From: an uncultured Bacilli bacterium
GTDB lineage: Bacteria; Bacillota_I; Bacilli_A; RF39; UBA660
DNA length: 13,314 bases
NCBI GenBank assembly: GCA_934167935.1
Contig: CAKPMH010000030.1
Location: forward strand, 1-13,314
Reading direction: 5' to 3'
Below are positions 1-6,976 of this stretch, piece by piece; positions within the stretch are counted from its first letter, which is position 1, and each line of letters begins with the position of its first letter. The translations under genes were made by a program, and so were the position numbers. Under the pieces are notes generated by a model, which was not told where the DNA came from, searched no databases, and saw only the letters and a program-made list of their open reading frames with translations.

Positions 1-605
1 GTAGTTCTAGTATTTCCTTCTCTAAAAGGATGTACTTGCCATATACTAGAAGAAAATTTAGTTATGTTATTAATAACTTCTACTATATTCATTTCTTCAT
101 AATTTTTTTCTTTTTCTAATGATATATCGTATTCTAATGATGCCGTTAAAGTAGTACAATCTCCGTATGCTACTGAATCATTATTAAGTATTTTTTCATG
201 TTTAGAAAAATCTATTTTTCTAAATTCACCAGCAAACTCATAAACATCTTGAAATAAAAATTTATGAACATATTTTAAGTAATCAACTGATAAATTGAAA
301 TTATCTTTATTTAATAATTCAACTATTCTAGTAGATACAAAATCACATTCTAATTCATTATGATTTATCTCATTTTTATTTTCTTTTTCAATGTAATATT
401 CTTTTAATTCTTTTTCTACTTCTTCTATTGTTAAATTTCCTTCTACTTCTTCATCTAATAATTTTTCTAAGTATTTAGAAGGTTTTAAATTATCAACTTC
501 TTGAAGACCAATAGCCATATCCCATTGTAATTGTTTTACATAGTTACTAGATTTATATTTTTCTTCATATTCATTAACACTTGAATCTAATTCTTTTTCA
601 CTCAT
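1..605 (-). CDS. Fic-domain protein (putative AMPylase/nucleotidyltransferase), C-terminus outside window
   Basis: The frame read on the minus strand from ATG at 605 is open to the left edge (201 codons), so the C-terminus is missing. Residues 192-201 read HPFREGNTRT, the Fic catalytic loop HxFx(D/E)GNxR, with catalytic His192 and metal-binding Glu196; the last Arg of the motif lies beyond the window. DVYEFAGEFRK (residues 120-130) matches the conserved segment upstream of the Fic core. Fic proteins normally transfer AMP or another nucleotide to hydroxyl groups of target proteins. The N-terminus (residues 25-71) is helical with GLQEVDNLKPSKYL and EVEGN; Fic relatives often hold an autoinhibitory helix with (S/T)xxxE(G/N), but here Asp occupies the S/T position, so self-inhibition is only suggested. 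The start has CAGGAGG seven bases upstream. The gene follows the STAND NTPase gene by 29 bp on the same strand and also has its own promoter. Family assignment is firm; target and role are unknown. Confidence 0.9.
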   Translation of the reverse strand, partial: MSEKELDSSVNEYEEKYKSSNYVKQLQWDMAIGLQEVDNLKPSKYLEKLLDEEVEGNLTIEEVEKELKEYYIEKENKNEINHNELECDFVSTRIVELLNKDNFNLSVDYLKYVHKFLFQDVYEFAGEFRKIDFSKHEKILNNDSVAYGDCTTLTASLEYDISLEKEKNYEEMNIVEVINNITKFSSSIWQVHPFREGNTRT

Positions 606-618
606 AATTTAAGCCTCC

Positions 619-633
619 TGTACCATATGTACA
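619..633 (-). promoter_or_regulatory. Perfect inverted repeat over the fic transcription start (possible operator)
   Basis: TGTAC (619-623), five bases, then GTACA (629-633) is a perfect inverted repeat. It lies between the fic -10 box and the Shine-Dalgarno sequence, where the transcript should begin. This is the position of a repressor site, possibly for autoregulation; the binding protein is unknown and no regulator gene is next to it in this window. Confidence 0.4.
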
Positions 634-642
634 ATTATAACA
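634..642 (-). promoter_or_regulatory. Extended -10 promoter of fic
   Basis: On the minus strand the sequence is TGTTATAAT, a perfect extended -10 element (TGnTATAAT). No good -35 is visible 17 bp upstream, which extended -10 promoters tolerate. It overlaps the TAA stop of the NTPase gene (635-637), so fic can be transcribed alone as well as by read-through from the NTPase gene. Confidence 0.6.
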
Positions 643-3600
643 TATTTTTAGTATTTTTTTCTTCATCACCTTTGATTAAATCATCAATTATCAAATTAAT
701 TTTAGGAGAAGAAATTGTCTTGTTTAACTTTGGGAAAATTCCATACTTACATTTTTTGCAATTATTGTTAAATGATTCTTCAACATGCTTTAATGAATTA
801 TTTTTATATTTTGATATTATGTTTCCTTTTGAATCAAATTCTAAATGTAAACTTGCCTCTTCATTCCAACCTTTATTCAAATAATTTTTTTCTGTATATG
901 CCCAAAATAAAACCATAAATTTTTCACATATTATATCAAAATAATCTTTTCTCATATATATAGCATTAGTTATAGGATTGGAATAAAAATCACTGTTATT
1001 ATTATCACAATACAAAACTATATCACCTCTTGAATTTTTCCATGTTGAATTTTTTGTATCATAATGTAATTTTAATTCTTTAATAATTGCTGGTGGGGGA
1101 AAAGATAAATTTGTGTTTTTAAAATCTTTCGAATCATACTCTATAGTCTTAATATAAACAGATTTAATATAAGAATACTCATTAAATTTTAAAATATTTC
1201 CTTCATATTTTTCTTTTTCTATAGTTAATTTACTTGAATTACTGTCTCCTAATAATTTTTTTGACGCATCTATAGAAATAGTCCAATCGTATGACTCTGT
1301 ATATAAATGATTATGCTTATCATCAGAAACATATTTATGAATTTCAATACAAATCGGTATCCATTCATTTCCACCATATGATATAGGAATTAATAAAGAT
1401 TTTAAATTATCTACAGGTAACATATTATCCATATACCAGTTATTATCTCTAATACCATTCAAATCAAACTTTTTTTCTATCTTGTTATTTAATCTTTGAA
1501 CATCTTCACAATATAAACTTATCGGTGTACAAACATTTATATATTTTTCATCCATAGTAAATGGTTCAAATAATTCATAACCATTTTGCGAAATTTTATT
1601 TGTATAATAATTGCACATTAGTGAACCATACATTAAATCTTGACTTATTAATAAACATTTTCTCAATATAGAATTAGAAAATGGATTTAAATGTTCATCA
1701 AAATTCTCAGTTTTATCATAAGAATAATTATAATAATTACAAACTTTTTTAAATATTTCTTGATACATTATAAACATATTTTTTTCAGAATAATTAATAT
1801 AATTTATAGATGGCATAATTTTTTTAAAAAGCGAACCATATAAACTGTATTCACAATAACCATTTTCACTAATACATTTGAATTTATATTTAAACTGGTT
1901 ATTCCACTTAGTAATTTCATTTTTGTCATTTAAAATCAATTTCTCATGAATATTTAACACATCATCATAATGATATCTTTCAAAGTTTAATAAATATTTT
2001 TCATAAATATCCGTAATCATCAATATATGTTTCAAATCTAGTTCTTTATCTACAGCATATTTACCATCAACGGTTTTATATACATTTTTTTTATTCAATT
2101 CAATATAACTTTTTTTTAACTTTTTAGTATTGTATAATCTTAAAATGATTTCATAGTCAATTTCTTCATAGTCACTGTAAATTTGTTCAAATATATGGAT
2201 ATTGTCTTCATTTATGTCATTAATTGAAGATAATATATGAATAATTGTTTTTTTCAAATAGTATTCATCCACTTTAGAATAAAGTTCTAACAGCTTTTTA
2301 CAATATTCTGGAAATTTCAAACATATTTCATACAATACTTTAAGACATAAATTTCTTACCCTATCAATGCTTGATGAGCTTAACCAAAATGAATACCAAA
2401 ACATTTCTTCCACATAAGAGTTATTTTTATTTATTAAAATTAGATTATATAATGTGTTTTTCAATTTAAATAATGTTGTTGAAAAAGAATATTTAAAAGA
2501 AAGATTTTTTATTTTGTTTTTATCGTCCAAAAGTAATTTATTATAATAATTTACACAATTAAATGGGCGATCATGAAATCCACCTAGTTGAAGTATCCCA
2601 CTTGCATCTTCTACAAAATTCATTTTTTCTTGAATAATATCTATTTGTTCCTTATTAAAAATCATTTTTTTTATAATTTCAGTGTTAAAGTGCTTTTTTA
2701 ATTGTGAATTACTAATTATATTTAAAGCAATCGTAATATTATCATTTTTATATTTATCAAATATTAAAATTATTATTGGCTCAATCCAAGAATAATTAGC
2801 TTTGATTTTATTATTAACTATATCTATTATTTCATTAATATTCTTATTCTTAATTTCATTATTCAAAAATCTAACTATTAAATAATCAGACATTAATTGC
2901 ATAGTGAAAACATATTTTTTTTCGCCATCATATAAATAATAATCAATTAAATTTTCTTTTGACATCTTTTCTATATAAGAATCCGTATCATCTAAAATTG
3001 TATTCTTTATTTCTTTATATGTTATATAATCATGATTATTATTGTACATATGAGAACAAATATTTTTAGTTAAATCCCAATATTTTTCACCACAAATAAT
3101 TTTTATATATTTTTCTAGTATGGACGTTATTTGTACCAAATCACCAATTCCATTATCCACATACTTTTTTCTATTTTTTTTCAAATTATAATCAAATATT
3201 GTATACAGCATTCTTAAATATGCTGGATTATTTGTTTCAAGAATATTAAAATACTTATTAAATTCAATTCCATAATTTTCAATTAGTTTTTCCAATGAAT
3301 CCTCATAATCCACACCTTCAAACTTATACAAATTCTTTAATATGGATTTTAACTCATTTTCTATTTTGTCAGACAAATTTCTAATCCTATAACTCACAAT
3401 TACGTTTACATTAGAATTCATTATTATACTATTTAGAAACTCTAATATAGATTTTTGTTCTCTAATAGATAGCTCGTTTAATGCATCAATAATAAGATAA
3501 AATTCACTATCAATATTACTAATATATTCCATTATACTATTAGAAATTTTTTTAGTGTACTTACCATATATACATAAATATGGAATACCTTTATTTTTTA

Positions 3601-4015
3601 ACTTTTCAGAAAATTCATATAAATAATAGCTTTTACCAATACCTGCTTCACCAGTAATTAACAATCTATTGGCAAAAGATAACTCGTTTTTATAGTAATT
3701 AATATCATATTTATTTCTATACTTAACTTCTGGATACCTCTCTAATATAGACTTTAATCTACCATCAATATTATGTACAAAATCTTTTTCAATTATTTTT
3801 CTATCATTAAAATCAGAAATATACTTATTAATTTCTATAAGATTCTTATCCTCTTTTAATTTCTCTGGGTCATCATAACATGGATATATTGTTTCAAATT
3901 TTTTTAATAGTGTATTTAACAAATACCTATCTTGCCACATAAATGATATATTTCCTTTTATATCATTCTTCATTTTTAAATAATTTTCGTAATTTAGACT
4001 ATTTAGTTCATCCAT
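635..4015 (-). CDS. Large STAND/NACHT-like P-loop NTPase, putative phage-defence sensor (Avs-like)
   Basis: Protein of 1126 residues from the chosen start. It has Walker A GEAGIGKS (residues 122-129), Walker B FYLIIDALNE (172-181, acidic D177 and E181), a sensor-like arginine in VIVSYR (R210), and YVFTMQLMSDYLIVRFL (368-384), which resembles the end of the winged helix in STAND ATPases. The roughly 740 remaining residues have no domain I can name; they look like a helical sensor region, with a CxxC (CKKC) near the C-terminus. The architecture recalls AVAST/Avs and NACHT defence proteins, which bind a phage protein, oligomerise and trigger an effector. Only about 120 residues precede Walker A and no nuclease, TIR or protease signature is seen there, so an effector may act in trans. 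Start: the frame opens at ATG 4057, but that codon lies in a hairpin and lacks a Shine-Dalgarno; ATG 4015 has AGGTGG at 4025-4030. The gene is visibly AT-richer than mtnN to its right, suggesting acquisition. Alternative: an unrelated P-loop ATPase. Confidence 0.75.
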   Translation of the reverse strand: MDELNSLNYENYLKMKNDIKGNISFMWQDRYLLNTLLKKFETIYPCYDDPEKLKEDKNLIEINKYISDFNDRKIIEKDFVHNIDGRLKSILERYPEVKYRNKYDINYYKNELSFANRLLITGEAGIGKSYYLYEFSEKLKNKGIPYLCIYGKYTKKISNSIMEYISNIDSEFYLIIDALNELSIREQKSILEFLNSIIMNSNVNVIVSYRIRNLSDKIENELKSILKNLYKFEGVDYEDSLEKLIENYGIEFNKYFNILETNNPAYLRMLYTIFDYNLKKNRKKYVDNGIGDLVQITSILEKYIKIICGEKYWDLTKNICSHMYNNNHDYITYKEIKNTILDDTDSYIEKMSKENLIDYYLYDGEKKYVFTMQLMSDYLIVRFLNNEIKNKNINEIIDIVNNKIKANYSWIEPIIILIFDKYKNDNITIALNIISNSQLKKHFNTEIIKKMIFNKEQIDIIQEKMNFVEDASGILQLGGFHDRPFNCVNYYNKLLLDDKNKIKNLSFKYSFSTTLFKLKNTLYNLILINKNNSYVEEMFWYSFWLSSSSIDRVRNLCLKVLYEICLKFPEYCKKLLELYSKVDEYYLKKTIIHILSSINDINEDNIHIFEQIYSDYEEIDYEIILRLYNTKKLKKSYIELNKKNVYKTVDGKYAVDKELDLKHILMITDIYEKYLLNFERYHYDDVLNIHEKLILNDKNEITKWNNQFKYKFKCISENGYCEYSLYGSLFKKIMPSINYINYSEKNMFIMYQEIFKKVCNYYNYSYDKTENFDEHLNPFSNSILRKCLLISQDLMYGSLMCNYYTNKISQNGYELFEPFTMDEKYINVCTPISLYCEDVQRLNNKIEKKFDLNGIRDNNWYMDNMLPVDNLKSLLIPISYGGNEWIPICIEIHKYVSDDKHNHLYTESYDWTISIDASKKLLGDSNSSKLTIEKEKYEGNILKFNEYSYIKSVYIKTIEYDSKDFKNTNLSFPPPAIIKELKLHYDTKNSTWKNSRGDIVLYCDNNNSDFYSNPITNAIYMRKDYFDIICEKFMVLFWAYTEKNYLNKGWNEEASLHLEFDSKGNIISKYKNNSLKHVEESFNNNCKKCKYGIFPKLNKTISSPKINLIIDDLIKGDEEKNTKNML

Positions 4016-4024
4016 ACATATATT

Positions 4025-4030
4025 CCACCT
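4025..4030 (-). promoter_or_regulatory. Ribosome binding site that decides the NTPase start
   Basis: AGGTGG on the minus strand, nine bases before ATG 4015; AGGTG pairs perfectly with the CACCU part of the 16S anti-Shine-Dalgarno. The upstream in-frame ATG at 4057 has no comparable sequence. Confidence 0.65.
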
Positions 4031-4036
4031 AACTTC

Positions 4037-4078
4037 AAAAAAATAAGCAGTATCCATCTTAAAAAGATTAAATACTGC
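4037..4078 (-). terminator. Terminator-like hairpin in the leader of the NTPase gene (possible attenuator)
   Basis: Arms GCAGTAT/ATACTGC (4047-4053 and 4072-4078) enclose a second stem ATCTT/AAGAT (4056-4060 and 4064-4068) with a three-base loop. On the minus strand the hairpin is followed by TTATTTTTTT (4046-4037). This is an intrinsic terminator layout, yet it ends only 22 bases before ATG 4015. It may close transcripts arriving from the right, or control expression of the NTPase gene by attenuation. Confidence 0.6.
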
Positions 4079-4082
4079 TCAT

Positions 4083-4123
4083 CCTTATAAGGGTATATTA
4101 TCATATTTCTACATTTTTTTCAG
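4083..4123 (-). promoter_or_regulatory. Possible proximal promoter of the NTPase gene with a palindrome at the start site
   Basis: On the minus strand CTGAAA (4118-4123), 17 bp, then TAATAT (4095-4100); each matches four of six consensus bases, and TGATAAT overlaps the -10. The perfect palindrome CCTTATAAGG (4083-4092) falls where transcription would start and could be an operator. In such AT-rich DNA chance matches are common, so confidence is low. Confidence 0.3.
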
Positions 4124-4154
4124 TATTTTCAAAACAATTTAATGTTTTTTAATT

Positions 4155-4196
4155 AAAAAGCAAAAAATAGCATTTATTTCTTAAATAAACACTATT
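4155..4196 (-). terminator. Intrinsic terminator, minus strand, upstream of the NTPase gene
   Basis: Arms 4166-4179 and 4183-4196 pair over 14 positions around a three-base loop when read as minus-strand RNA (12 Watson-Crick pairs and two G-U wobbles). On the plus strand the two wobble positions would be mismatches, so the structure fits minus-strand transcription. The hairpin is followed by TTTTTTGCTTTTT, counting the T's at the foot of the stem. It would stop transcripts from the amidase remnant, or a short transcript started at the promoter at 4226-4252. Confidence 0.65.
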
Positions 4197-4225
4197 ATTA
4201 CGTCATTTACTATCTTTCTAGATAA

Positions 4226-4252
4226 ATTATACTATCTAACTAAATCGTTCAA
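4226..4252 (-). promoter_or_regulatory. Possible promoter upstream of the NTPase leader
   Basis: Minus strand: TTGAAC (4247-4252), a 15-bp spacer, then a perfect TATAAT (4226-4231). The spacer is shorter than the usual 17, so strength is uncertain. The predicted start, near 4219, lies only about 25 bases before the hairpin at 4166-4196. The 239 bp between 4058 and 4296 therefore hold regulatory structure and no convincing gene. Confidence 0.4.
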
Positions 4253-4296
4253 ATACAACCGTCTTAATACCCTTTTAAATTTAATCCATGTAAGAG

Positions 4297-4578
4297 CTAA
4301 GTCTCTCCTCCTGCATTTATGTGATTAGACACAAGTATAACATCTTCATCTCTACCATATAATTGATCTACTTTAGCAATTCGTTCATTTTTAGGTAAAG
4401 AAACATCCTCTGTCCTCGTCATCTTTGCAGGTATACCAAGCTGATTTAACCTATTAAATATATACTCAGCTGCTTGTAGGGTAAAATCTTTCTCCAAAAT
4501 ATTTCCATTAACTGCTCCACTATCAACGCCACCGTGACCAGCATCTACAATAACTCTCACGTTATCATTTCTAAACAT
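4297..4578 (-). pseudogene. N-acetylmuramoyl-L-alanine amidase (Amidase_3), C-terminally truncated remnant
   Basis: Intact family members cut the bond between MurNAc and L-alanine of peptidoglycan. This 93-residue frame starts VIVDAGHGGVDSGA, continues with ILEKDF and ends with SNHINAGGET then a TAG stop. The two His and the Glu of these motifs are the usual zinc ligands. The family domain is about twice as long; the part normally following HINAGG, including the final catalytic Glu, is absent in every frame I read downstream, so this is a break rather than a simple frameshift. The N-terminus has no signal peptide. Start: ATG 4578 has AGGTGAT directly upstream; the in-frame GTG at 4587 is part of that Shine-Dalgarno. 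The strong terminator at 4603-4627 leaves little room for a promoter. Most likely a non-functional remnant at a rearrangement boundary. Confidence 0.7.
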
Positions 4579-4602
4579 TTTAATCACCTATACTAATATA
4601 TG

Positions 4603-4627
4603 AAAAAAGAACATTTCTGTTCTTTTT
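4603..4627 (-). terminator. Terminator of mtnN
   Basis: A perfect 10-bp stem, AAAAAGAACA (4604-4613) and TGTTCTTTTT (4618-4627), with loop TTTC. On the minus strand it ends in a T run, eight bases after the mtnN stop. The symmetric A/T arms could also terminate plus-strand transcription. Confidence 0.8.
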
Positions 4628-4634
4628 AATTACT

Positions 4635-5339
4635 TTATTTTAATTCTTCATCTAATTTTTTTACTACACCATACAACACTTTAGCAATTTTTTCACTACT
4701 ATCTTTCAAAAAAGTCTCATAATCAACTACATTATTATCATTAGGAGCATCAGATATACTTCTAAGCACTATAAAAGGAATATGTGACAAATAACAAACC
4801 TGAGCAATTGAAGCTCCTTCCATTTCCACACACAAGGCATTAAACTTATTATTTATCTTCTTTGCCATATTATATTCTGTACAAAATATATCACCTGACG
4901 CTATGACACCACTACTAATTTTTATATTTTCTTTATCTAAAACTCTTTTCGTAACATCCATCAAATACTCATCACATTTTATATATGTTCCAACATTAGG
5001 AATGTACCCCTTTTCATGATTAAAGGCAGTTATATCAAAATCATGCTGTACTAATTCACATCCAATAACAATATCACCAATTTTTAAACTATTACTTACT
5101 CCACCAGCAACACCAACATTAAATATATAGTCAACACCAATATTATCTATTAATATCTGACAGCTTCTAGCAGCATTTACCTTACCAACACCACTTTCTA
5201 ACATTATACATTTAACATTTCCTATCATTGCCTCATAAAACGTTAAATCAAAGATAGAATATTCTTTATCTATTTTCACATCTTTTAGTAATTCATCTAA
5301 TTCCTCTTTCATTGCAAAAATTATTCCAACACGCTTCAT
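4635..5339 (-). CDS. mtnN: 5'-methylthioadenosine/S-adenosylhomocysteine nucleosidase
   Basis: Cytosolic enzyme that hydrolyses methylthioadenosine, S-adenosylhomocysteine and 5'-deoxyadenosine to adenine and the ribose product, clearing by-products of SAM use. At 234 residues it is close to the usual family length. Catalytic residues known from E. coli MtnN are at the same numbers: Glu12 (AMKEEL), Glu174 (VEMEGAS) and Asp197 (SISDAP); the glycine-rich NVGVAGG (residues 74-80) is the purine nucleoside phosphorylase-family signature. GGAGGT lies five bases before ATG. It has its own sigma-A promoter and terminator, so it is probably transcribed alone. It looks like an ordinary core gene and marks the end of the accessory module to its left. 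Confidence 0.96.
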   Translation of the reverse strand: MKRVGIIFAMKEELDELLKDVKIDKEYSIFDLTFYEAMIGNVKCIMLESGVGKVNAARSCQILIDNIGVDYIFNVGVAGGVSNSLKIGDIVIGCELVQHDFDITAFNHEKGYIPNVGTYIKCDEYLMDVTKRVLDKENIKISSGVIASGDIFCTEYNMAKKINNKFNALCVEMEGASIAQVCYLSHIPFIVLRSISDAPNDNNVVDYETFLKDSSEKIAKVLYGVVKKLDEELK

Positions 5340-5368
5340 AAACTACCTCCATCAAAACTAATACCAAT

Positions 5369-5397
5369 ATTTTAATATATCCCCAAGTAGCTGTCAA
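5369..5397 (-). promoter_or_regulatory. Sigma-A promoter of mtnN
   Basis: Minus strand: perfect -35 TTGACA (5392-5397), 17-bp spacer, -10 TAAAAT (5369-5374). About 30 bases separate the -10 from the start codon, just enough for the Shine-Dalgarno sequence. Confidence 0.85.
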
Positions 5398-5450
5398 ATT
5401 ATGGTAATTTAAATCATTTTTCACTAAGGTTATTGCACCAAAAATATTTA

Positions 5451-5459
5451 TGTGATAAT
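5451..5459 (+). promoter_or_regulatory. Probable extended -10 promoter of the fibre operon
   Basis: TGTGATAAT matches TGnTATAAT at all but one base. TTGCAC (5433-5438) is a possible weak -35, 17 bp before the overlapping TAATAT. It lies 35 bases upstream of the first gene and diverges from the mtnN promoter. Confidence 0.5.
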
Positions 5460-5494
5460 ATTAAATTACAAATAATAATAGAAGGAGAGAAATA

Positions 5495-6055
5495 ATGAGA
5501 AACGAAACTAAAAGAAATGGTATAATCATTGGAGCATTATTAGTAACAATCGCTTTAATGACAATTGGTTATGCAGCATTAGCTACACAACTAACAATTA
5601 ACGGTACTGCTAGTACAGGAGACGCAAGTTGGGACATTTCATTCTTATCAATAACTAAGAATACTACATTATCTACTACAGATGCTGTAGAAGTAGATGA
5701 ACCAACAGCAAGTGGCACAGCTGCTACATTTAATGTTAAATTACCAGCACCAGGATCAAAAATGGTATATGACTTAGTAGTTCAAAATACTGGTACTATT
5801 GATGCTACATTTACTGAAACTACTGGTGTTACTGAATTAAATGCTGCTGCTCCAACTCAAATTACTTACAAAGTTGATCGTTTAGATAGTGAAAATGGTT
5901 CACCTGTTCAAGGTACTGGTGATTTATTAAATACTACTGGTAAAAACTATTTCAGAGTAACTATTGAATGGCCTGCATCTTCTACTGAAGTTCCTACAGA
6001 AACAACTACAAAAACAGGTACTATCTACTTAAATTACGAACAAAAAGTAAGCTAA
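5495..6055 (+). CDS. TasA/camelysin-like secreted fibre protein
   Basis: Protein of 186 residues. A short charged N-terminus (RNETKRN) precedes one hydrophobic segment (residues 9-30) ending GYAALA, then TQLTINGTAS, a signature I associate with exported TasA/camelysin-like proteins of Bacillota that are processed by SipW-type peptidases. The mature part is Ser/Thr-rich and beta-type; APGSKMVYDLVVQNTGTID (residues 85-103) matches the typical segment of these proteins, and the chain ends NYEQKVS. It has no cysteine and no LPXTG sorting signal. Family members polymerise into extracellular fibres or matrix; that role here is inferred from the family and from the peptidase gene two genes downstream. 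AAGGAG precedes the ATG. As first gene with the strongest-looking Shine-Dalgarno and more codon-biased sequence than its neighbours, it may be the most abundant product of the operon. Confidence 0.7.
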   Translation: MRNETKRNGIIIGALLVTIALMTIGYAALATQLTINGTASTGDASWDISFLSITKNTTLSTTDAVEVDEPTASGTAATFNVKLPAPGSKMVYDLVVQNTGTIDATFTETTGVTELNAAAPTQITYKVDRLDSENGSPVQGTGDLLNTTGKNYFRVTIEWPASSTEVPTETTTKTGTIYLNYEQKVS

Positions 6056-6071
6056 TTAATAGGTGATAATA

Positions 6072-6944
6072 ATGAAAACAAAAAAGAATAAGATAAGTAT
6101 TTATATGTTATTAGGTATTGTTTATACAATATTACTGTTAACAATAAGCACTGCTTATTCTTTTTTAAATGAAGATTTATCAATGAACGCTACTGCAAGT
6201 CTTGTAAAACAAGAAAAAAACTATCAAGTAGAAATAACTGAAATATCAAAAAGTAAAACTGGTAACATTAACTACTATGAATATAATGTTATTATTACTT
6301 ATCTTGGTACTGAGACAACAACTGGATGGGAAACATATATTAAAGTTCCCTATACAACCCAAGTTGAGGGATGTTACAACGCTAGTTCTTGTTCAATTGA
6401 GGGAGAAGTATTAACTGTTACAAATGCAGATTATAATGGTAGTTTATCTCCTAATAATACATCAACATCTTTTAATATAAGGTTAGCGATGGAAGATGAT
6501 GATTATTCTTTAAATATATTAGATGTTAAATTTAAAACAAGTGGTACTACACCAGATCCAGATCCAACCCCTGATCCTGAACCAGATCCAGGAGATGTCA
6601 GCTACATATATATCACATATGAAATGAAAAATGACTGGGGATCACGTCAATGGCATGTTCTAAATATCAAAAATACATCAGAGACTGAAACTATAACGTC
6701 TTGGACTGTAACATTTAAAGTAACCTCAAAAGATACAATGACAAATGCTAATCTTTGGGGTGGTAACTACACCTATGATGAAGAAAATGGTATTATTACC
6801 GTAACAGGACCTAGTTGGGCGCCAACCCTTCCACCTGGTGGAACAGCAGAAGTAAATTTACAAGTAGCACCACCTGCACCAGAAGCAGTATCATTTGTAG
6901 GTATTACTTCATCAGGTGATACCATTACTGCAGCAATAAACTAA
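6072..6944 (+). CDS. Secreted surface protein with two CBM2-like beta domains joined by a Pro-Asp linker
   Basis: Protein of 290 residues from ATG 6072, which has AGGTGAT at 6061-6067; the in-frame GTG at 6063 lies inside that Shine-Dalgarno. One hydrophobic segment (about residues 9-31) ends AYSFLNEDLSMNATAS, echoing the processing-site region of the preceding protein. Residues about 50-155 form a first beta domain with TGWETYIKVP and a Cys pair (C101 and C107). A Pro-Asp-Glu linker (about residues 161-174) leads to a second domain (176-283) with ITSWTVTFKV, NLWGGNY, TGPSWAPTLPPGGTAEV, the pattern of CBM2 carbohydrate-binding modules. CBM2 modules bind cellulose, chitin or xylan through exposed tryptophans. 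No catalytic domain is attached. It probably displays a glycan-binding domain on the fibre or cell surface. The second domain is convincing; the first is more divergent. Confidence 0.7.
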   Translation: MKTKKNKISIYMLLGIVYTILLLTISTAYSFLNEDLSMNATASLVKQEKNYQVEITEISKSKTGNINYYEYNVIITYLGTETTTGWETYIKVPYTTQVEGCYNASSCSIEGEVLTVTNADYNGSLSPNNTSTSFNIRLAMEDDDYSLNILDVKFKTSGTTPDPDPTPDPEPDPGDVSYIYITYEMKNDWGSRQWHVLNIKNTSETETITSWTVTFKVTSKDTMTNANLWGGNYTYDEENGIITVTGPSWAPTLPPGGTAEVNLQVAPPAPEAVSFVGITSSGDTITAAIN

Positions 6945-6976
6945 AGATATATCAAAAAAAGTATAAGGAGGAAAAT

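Noticed and set aside
627..884. 85-codon plus-strand reading frame
   Set aside because: Lies antisense within the 3' end of the NTPase gene, with no ribosome binding site and low-complexity content.
4148..4159. AT-only palindrome near TTTAATTAAA
   Set aside because: Trivial in poly-A/T sequence; it is the U-tract region of the adjacent hairpin.
4200..4300. Basic peptide frame (WIKFKRVLRRLYL) just downstream of the amidase stop
   Set aside because: It can be reached by a frameshift but does not resemble the missing half of Amidase_3, so a simple frameshift does not restore the gene.
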